This document shows positions 59,101 to 64,000 of a stretch of DNA of 64,000 nucleotides, piece after piece. Source of the DNA: Diphasiastrum complanatum (taxonomy: Eukaryota > Streptophyta > Lycopodiopsida > Lycopodiales > Lycopodiaceae); NCBI GenBank assembly GCA_029204225.1, contig CM055098.1, positions 574,501 through 638,500 on the forward strand, given 5' to 3'. Position 1 is the first letter of the stretch, and each line of letters begins with the position of its first letter. The position numbers and the translations under genes were made by a program. The notes beneath the pieces are model-generated. The model made no database searches, was not told the DNA's origin, and saw nothing but the letters and a program-made list of their open reading frames with translations.

Positions 59101-61188
59101 AAGTTGAGGAAAAACTGCACTCACAGACTTATGTAATAAAGTTATTACTCATACACATGTATCATTTTCATACAACATGATGTGCGACAAAGAAGTGAGT
59201 TTCTAATTATTTTTTGAATGTTGGTGGTGGGGCAACTTCATGAATCATGGATTGCATGCATACAAGTTAGGTTTTAATGTTTTGCCTCAATAACTGCAAA
59301 AAAATGCAAAGCTTGCAAACAAAATGCTAAAATTCAAGTCTATTGCAATTGTAATGGATGTCTCTTACTATTGTAGTACATATTCTTAATTTCAAAGAAC
59401 ATCTCCCACGGTTGCTTGAGCACAGACTTGATATTCCAAATATTTCTTTGTGATTCTCTCTTAGATCTATCTTAATCTAGACTAAGAAAATGAATTAATC
59501 AATGATCTTTTCAAATTTTCCGATCTACTGCAATGTATTTTCCAATCAGTTGCTCTATCGCGATATTTGATTGGTAGTTAGGTGGAAAACTCCAAATAAT
59601 GAACATGTGACTTTTTTACTAGTTGCCAGCTTTGACGATACTAAAAGTCAAGGTATCTAGAGCTTTCTTTCACTAACGTGCTCACTTTTGTGCAAAGATC
59701 TAAAGTCATGGTTTAAATGGCTCGAAAATATCACTTTTGCCACCATTTTTTTCCAAAGATTGTTTAATGTCATTGCATCTCAATGCATGATTTTTTGTCA
59801 TTCTCCAATGTGAAGATGATCTGGCCTCTTTTGAGAAGTTTGTACATCTCTAGCTTCTCCTTCCAAGTGAGTTAAGGAATATAAGCACCATAAAAATAAG
59901 GATGTACAGAGGGATGTTGGCCATGTAATTATATATGAGATGCAAATTAGTTGTCTTTATGATTCAAAGCAATGAGATAATGATGGATCAACTTTGAAAT
60001 GAATTTAATCTCTACTTCAAACACTATCAAAGATAGCTTTGATCTCAGGTTGTCTCTCTTTCTAACCACTCGTGTGCCATAAGAAAGTCTCCTTTAACTT
60101 TGTTGAAACATCCTATCTTCGAAAGTCGAGACAAATAGACATTAATGGTGGCCTCTATGAAGATGTTGATGATAGTGCTACATGAGTGTTAGAAGAAGAT
60201 GATGGGTCAAAAATCTTGTTTCCACTTTTGTGAAATGCCTTTTATACCTCTTGATGAGCCATTGTGTAGTGGAATAGGAGCTTTTCTTCATCTTAGAGAA
60301 AAGGAAGTAAAACTCGAAGAATTTATAGTAAATTCAACAAAGCCACCAATGTAGTTAAAAAGATTGAGAACGAGGAAATCTAGATTGTTAACAATATTCA
60401 AGATTTTCAATATCTCCAACATGTCTAAGATAACATAATCAAATTGAGCTCCTTGGTTAGAATTTGGCCCATGAATTAATTGTAGCCATAACATGTTGTT
60501 TCCCTTGAGCATAGGAGCAACAAATTCCACTGGCAAAATACATTCACTTTTTCAATGATTTCAAGCTTGTTGTCTTGCGTTCCATTTTTTGGGCCCAACC
60601 TCCTTGCTTAGCAAGTTGAATGCCAATTTTAGAATGAACGAGCCAATCTAGTGCAAGGAAATCCAATTGGTCATTCATAGATGTGGTTCCATTAGTTCTT
60701 AGAATGCATTACTATGAAAGTAAGGTATAATCTACTAAAGCAATTCTTTAAGTTTTTAGGCACTTCCTTTTAACTTTGACTTTGTCCCATGCTTATGGCT
60801 AAAAAGTATTACTTTAAGGATATTGTGGTTAGGCCGATGGCTATCATGCCTTCTCTCTTCTTCCCTGCATTGCACACAACGCGTACTTGTCGTCATATTT
60901 GATCGGCAATTAGATCATTTGAAAAGAAAGCGAAAGTTTGAAATAGTTTACCAGTTTAGCTCGACGATCATCACTTCTACCAAAGAATGCTGCAGGAAAG
61001 ATAATCTCAGTAAGGGACAACCACTTTCCGATAGCACCTCAGATGGGCTCAATTGACATAGAAAGCTATAGCGATTTTCTGCAGCTGTTAGAATAGCTCG
61101 CCTTTCAATTTTGTCTGCTGTATGCTCTAGTGATTTCATATGCTAAAGATTTACAGAACATTTAGTGCTTCTTTCTACGGTTTTAAAA

Positions 61189-61519
61189 CTGGTTGATCAA
61201 GTAGATAACTCTTCAATCTTCTTCATAGTAGTTTCTAGCCTGATAAGCAGATTCTAAAATATAGTATACACAAGTTAATTTCTACTTGCTTTCCAGTATC
61301 CTGGATCCAGGGCTACAAGTAGGTTCCTCAACTTTCAAGTTCTAGAGAGCATTCAGAGCCCCTTGTTACAGTTTTCTCACTGGTTGATCAAATTGAAAAC
61401 TCTTCAATGTTCTTCGTACTAATTTCTAGCCACATAAGAAGATTTTGAAGTATCGTATATACCACTTTTGTCCTGGTTTTCCCCTATTCTGGATCCAAGG
61501 CTTAAGGTAGGTTTCTCGG
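61189..61519 (+). repeat. Tandem duplication of about 190 bp upstream of the bZIP start
   Basis: CTGGTTGATCAA...AACTCTTCAAT...TTCTAGCC...AAG(C)AGATT, ending CTGGATCCA.GGCT.AAG(T/G)TAGGTT, occurs from 61189 and again from 61380. The second copy ends next to the ATG. The region is probably promoter or 5' UTR. Confidence 0.75.
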
Positions 61520-61520
61520 C

Positions 61521-62275
61521 ATGGAGGTTCAAGGATCCGGAGAAGAAGCCGTCGTAAATTCAACGTCATATCATGTGAGTTCAGGGCAGCTTCCACCCAA
61601 GAGTCCCTCTAATATGCTAGATTCTGGCAGCGGTTCGTACATGGGATGGAATGGGTTTCTTAGTCGTGGCACTAGTAGCGGCTACAAACGGCATCAACGC
61701 ACTCCTTCGGCAAGTTTTCTTCCGCAGATACAACAAATCTGTTGGCTCGAGGACGTACTAGACTCTGAGGGTTCAGCTAGGAAGAACTCCCACCGGCGAT
61801 CCTCCAGTGATACGGATGCGTTTTACGGTAATCGTGAGCAAGGAGGTAAAGATGACGATTCTGGAAAAAGTTTGTCCTCTAGGCAAAGCGAGCAATCTAG
61901 TGATATAGATCGGCTTGACGAAGATAACCTCATGTCTATGTTCTCGGTTATTGAACCAACTCAGCAGCAGCAAGCTCAGCAAAATGGACGCACTGGTTTT
62001 CCCGGTTCTTCGTTGGAATGCTGGACAACCGAGAAAAAGGTGCCTGTTTCCGTTAACTCTGAAAATACGTCAACTCCATCAGATAGCAATAGTTTCAATG
62101 AAGCTTCCTATGAAGAGAACAGGCCTCCAGGTTTAGATCGCGTGAAGAGTGAACCGGAAGTTGAAAGTCTTGATGAAAGCGAGGATTCTCAGAAGAATGC
62201 CTCGCAAGCAAATCAAACAAATGTAACTGCGGAAGCAAAAGTAAATGGAGAGGTGGATCCGAAGCGCGCTAAGAG
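61521..62275 (+). CDS. bZIP transcription factor, group-E-like, first coding exon
   Basis: ATG at 61521 opens 251 codons that end in DPKRAKR, the start of the bZIP basic region. A donor follows (AAGAG|gtgagt at 62276), so the rest of the basic region and the leucine zipper lie in exons beyond this window. The protein is low-complexity and Ser-rich, with KRHQRTPSASFLPQIQQICW and LEDVLDSE, then SHRRSSSDTDAFY. These HxRTxSxSFL, WLxDxL and HRRSxSD words are typical of group E bZIPs of the Arabidopsis bZIP34/61 and At1g58110 type; this is a family-level match from memory. A Gln-rich patch (PTQQQQAQQN) and acidic patches may act in activation. It acts in the nucleus; its target genes are not known. 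Confidence 0.75.

Positions 62276-64000
<1,725 letters not shown>

Larger units (their letters stand above)
55340..61150. other. Region without recognisable genes
   Basis: About 5.8 kb of AT-rich DNA. It holds a short GC-rich patch (55842-55965), a tandem repeat of about 52 bp (55985-56115) and many short frames with no domain. The region 56270-56460 is richer in C and has a 113-codon plus frame (Ser/Pro/Thr-rich) that I cannot assign. Confidence 0.4.

Overview
The window looks like nuclear DNA of a land plant with a large, AT-rich, repeat-filled genome. Two host genes have plant-style introns (one of 8.3 kb), and most of the rest is Ty1/copia and Ty3/gypsy retrotransposons, LINE fragments, a CACTA-type end and foldback DNA. 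The lineage cannot be fixed from the sequence. The PhyH type seen here and an N4/N6-type DNA methyltransferase relic would fit a seed-free plant, but that is only an inference.

Left third (1-19071): one plus-strand gene for a phytanoyl-CoA dioxygenase (PhyH) family protein. Seven exons can be joined in frame from 1716 to 19071, giving 269 codons and a stop; only a few N-terminal residues are missing. Its introns hold a LINE reverse transcriptase scrap (about 6080-6480) and a scrambled chromodomain Ty3/gypsy element (about 13950-16600).

Middle (19072-34500): nested transposon debris. A minus-strand LINE reverse transcriptase (about 22150-23760) is split by an 803-bp foldback element (22711-23513). 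After it come copia LTR pieces (24100-25517), a copia RNase H end (25533-26119), a small LTR element with a 25-bp minisatellite and an integrase stub (about 26195-28415), a copia element lacking RT/RNase H (28430-31560), and a copia LTR/RNase H (31745-34071) whose 3' junction carries a 951-bp insert with TTAAT target duplications.

Right of centre (35041-51340): a plus-strand Ty3/gypsy element (35041-39579) whose 3' LTR appears to be interrupted by a 6.2-kb DNA element (39580-45785) with 12-bp terminal inverted repeats and an AGTT target duplication. That element is the most unusual object here. On the minus strand it carries a broken DNA methyltransferase-like gene. On the plus strand it carries a transposase-like gene without its catalytic core. 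Between them lie twelve copies of a 17-bp palindrome, CCTATGCTNAGCATAGG. Next comes a minus-strand copia element (45942-51340) whose 5' LTR holds a clean gypsy solo LTR (50245-50994, AGATT duplication).

Right end (51340-64000): an unrecognised minus ORF, telomere-like heptads, a CACTA-type transposase-associated domain gene with a CACTA terminus at 54227, a copia relic on the minus strand (54560-55340), about 5.8 kb without recognisable genes, and finally the first coding exon (61521-62275) of a group-E-like bZIP transcription factor gene that runs out of the window.
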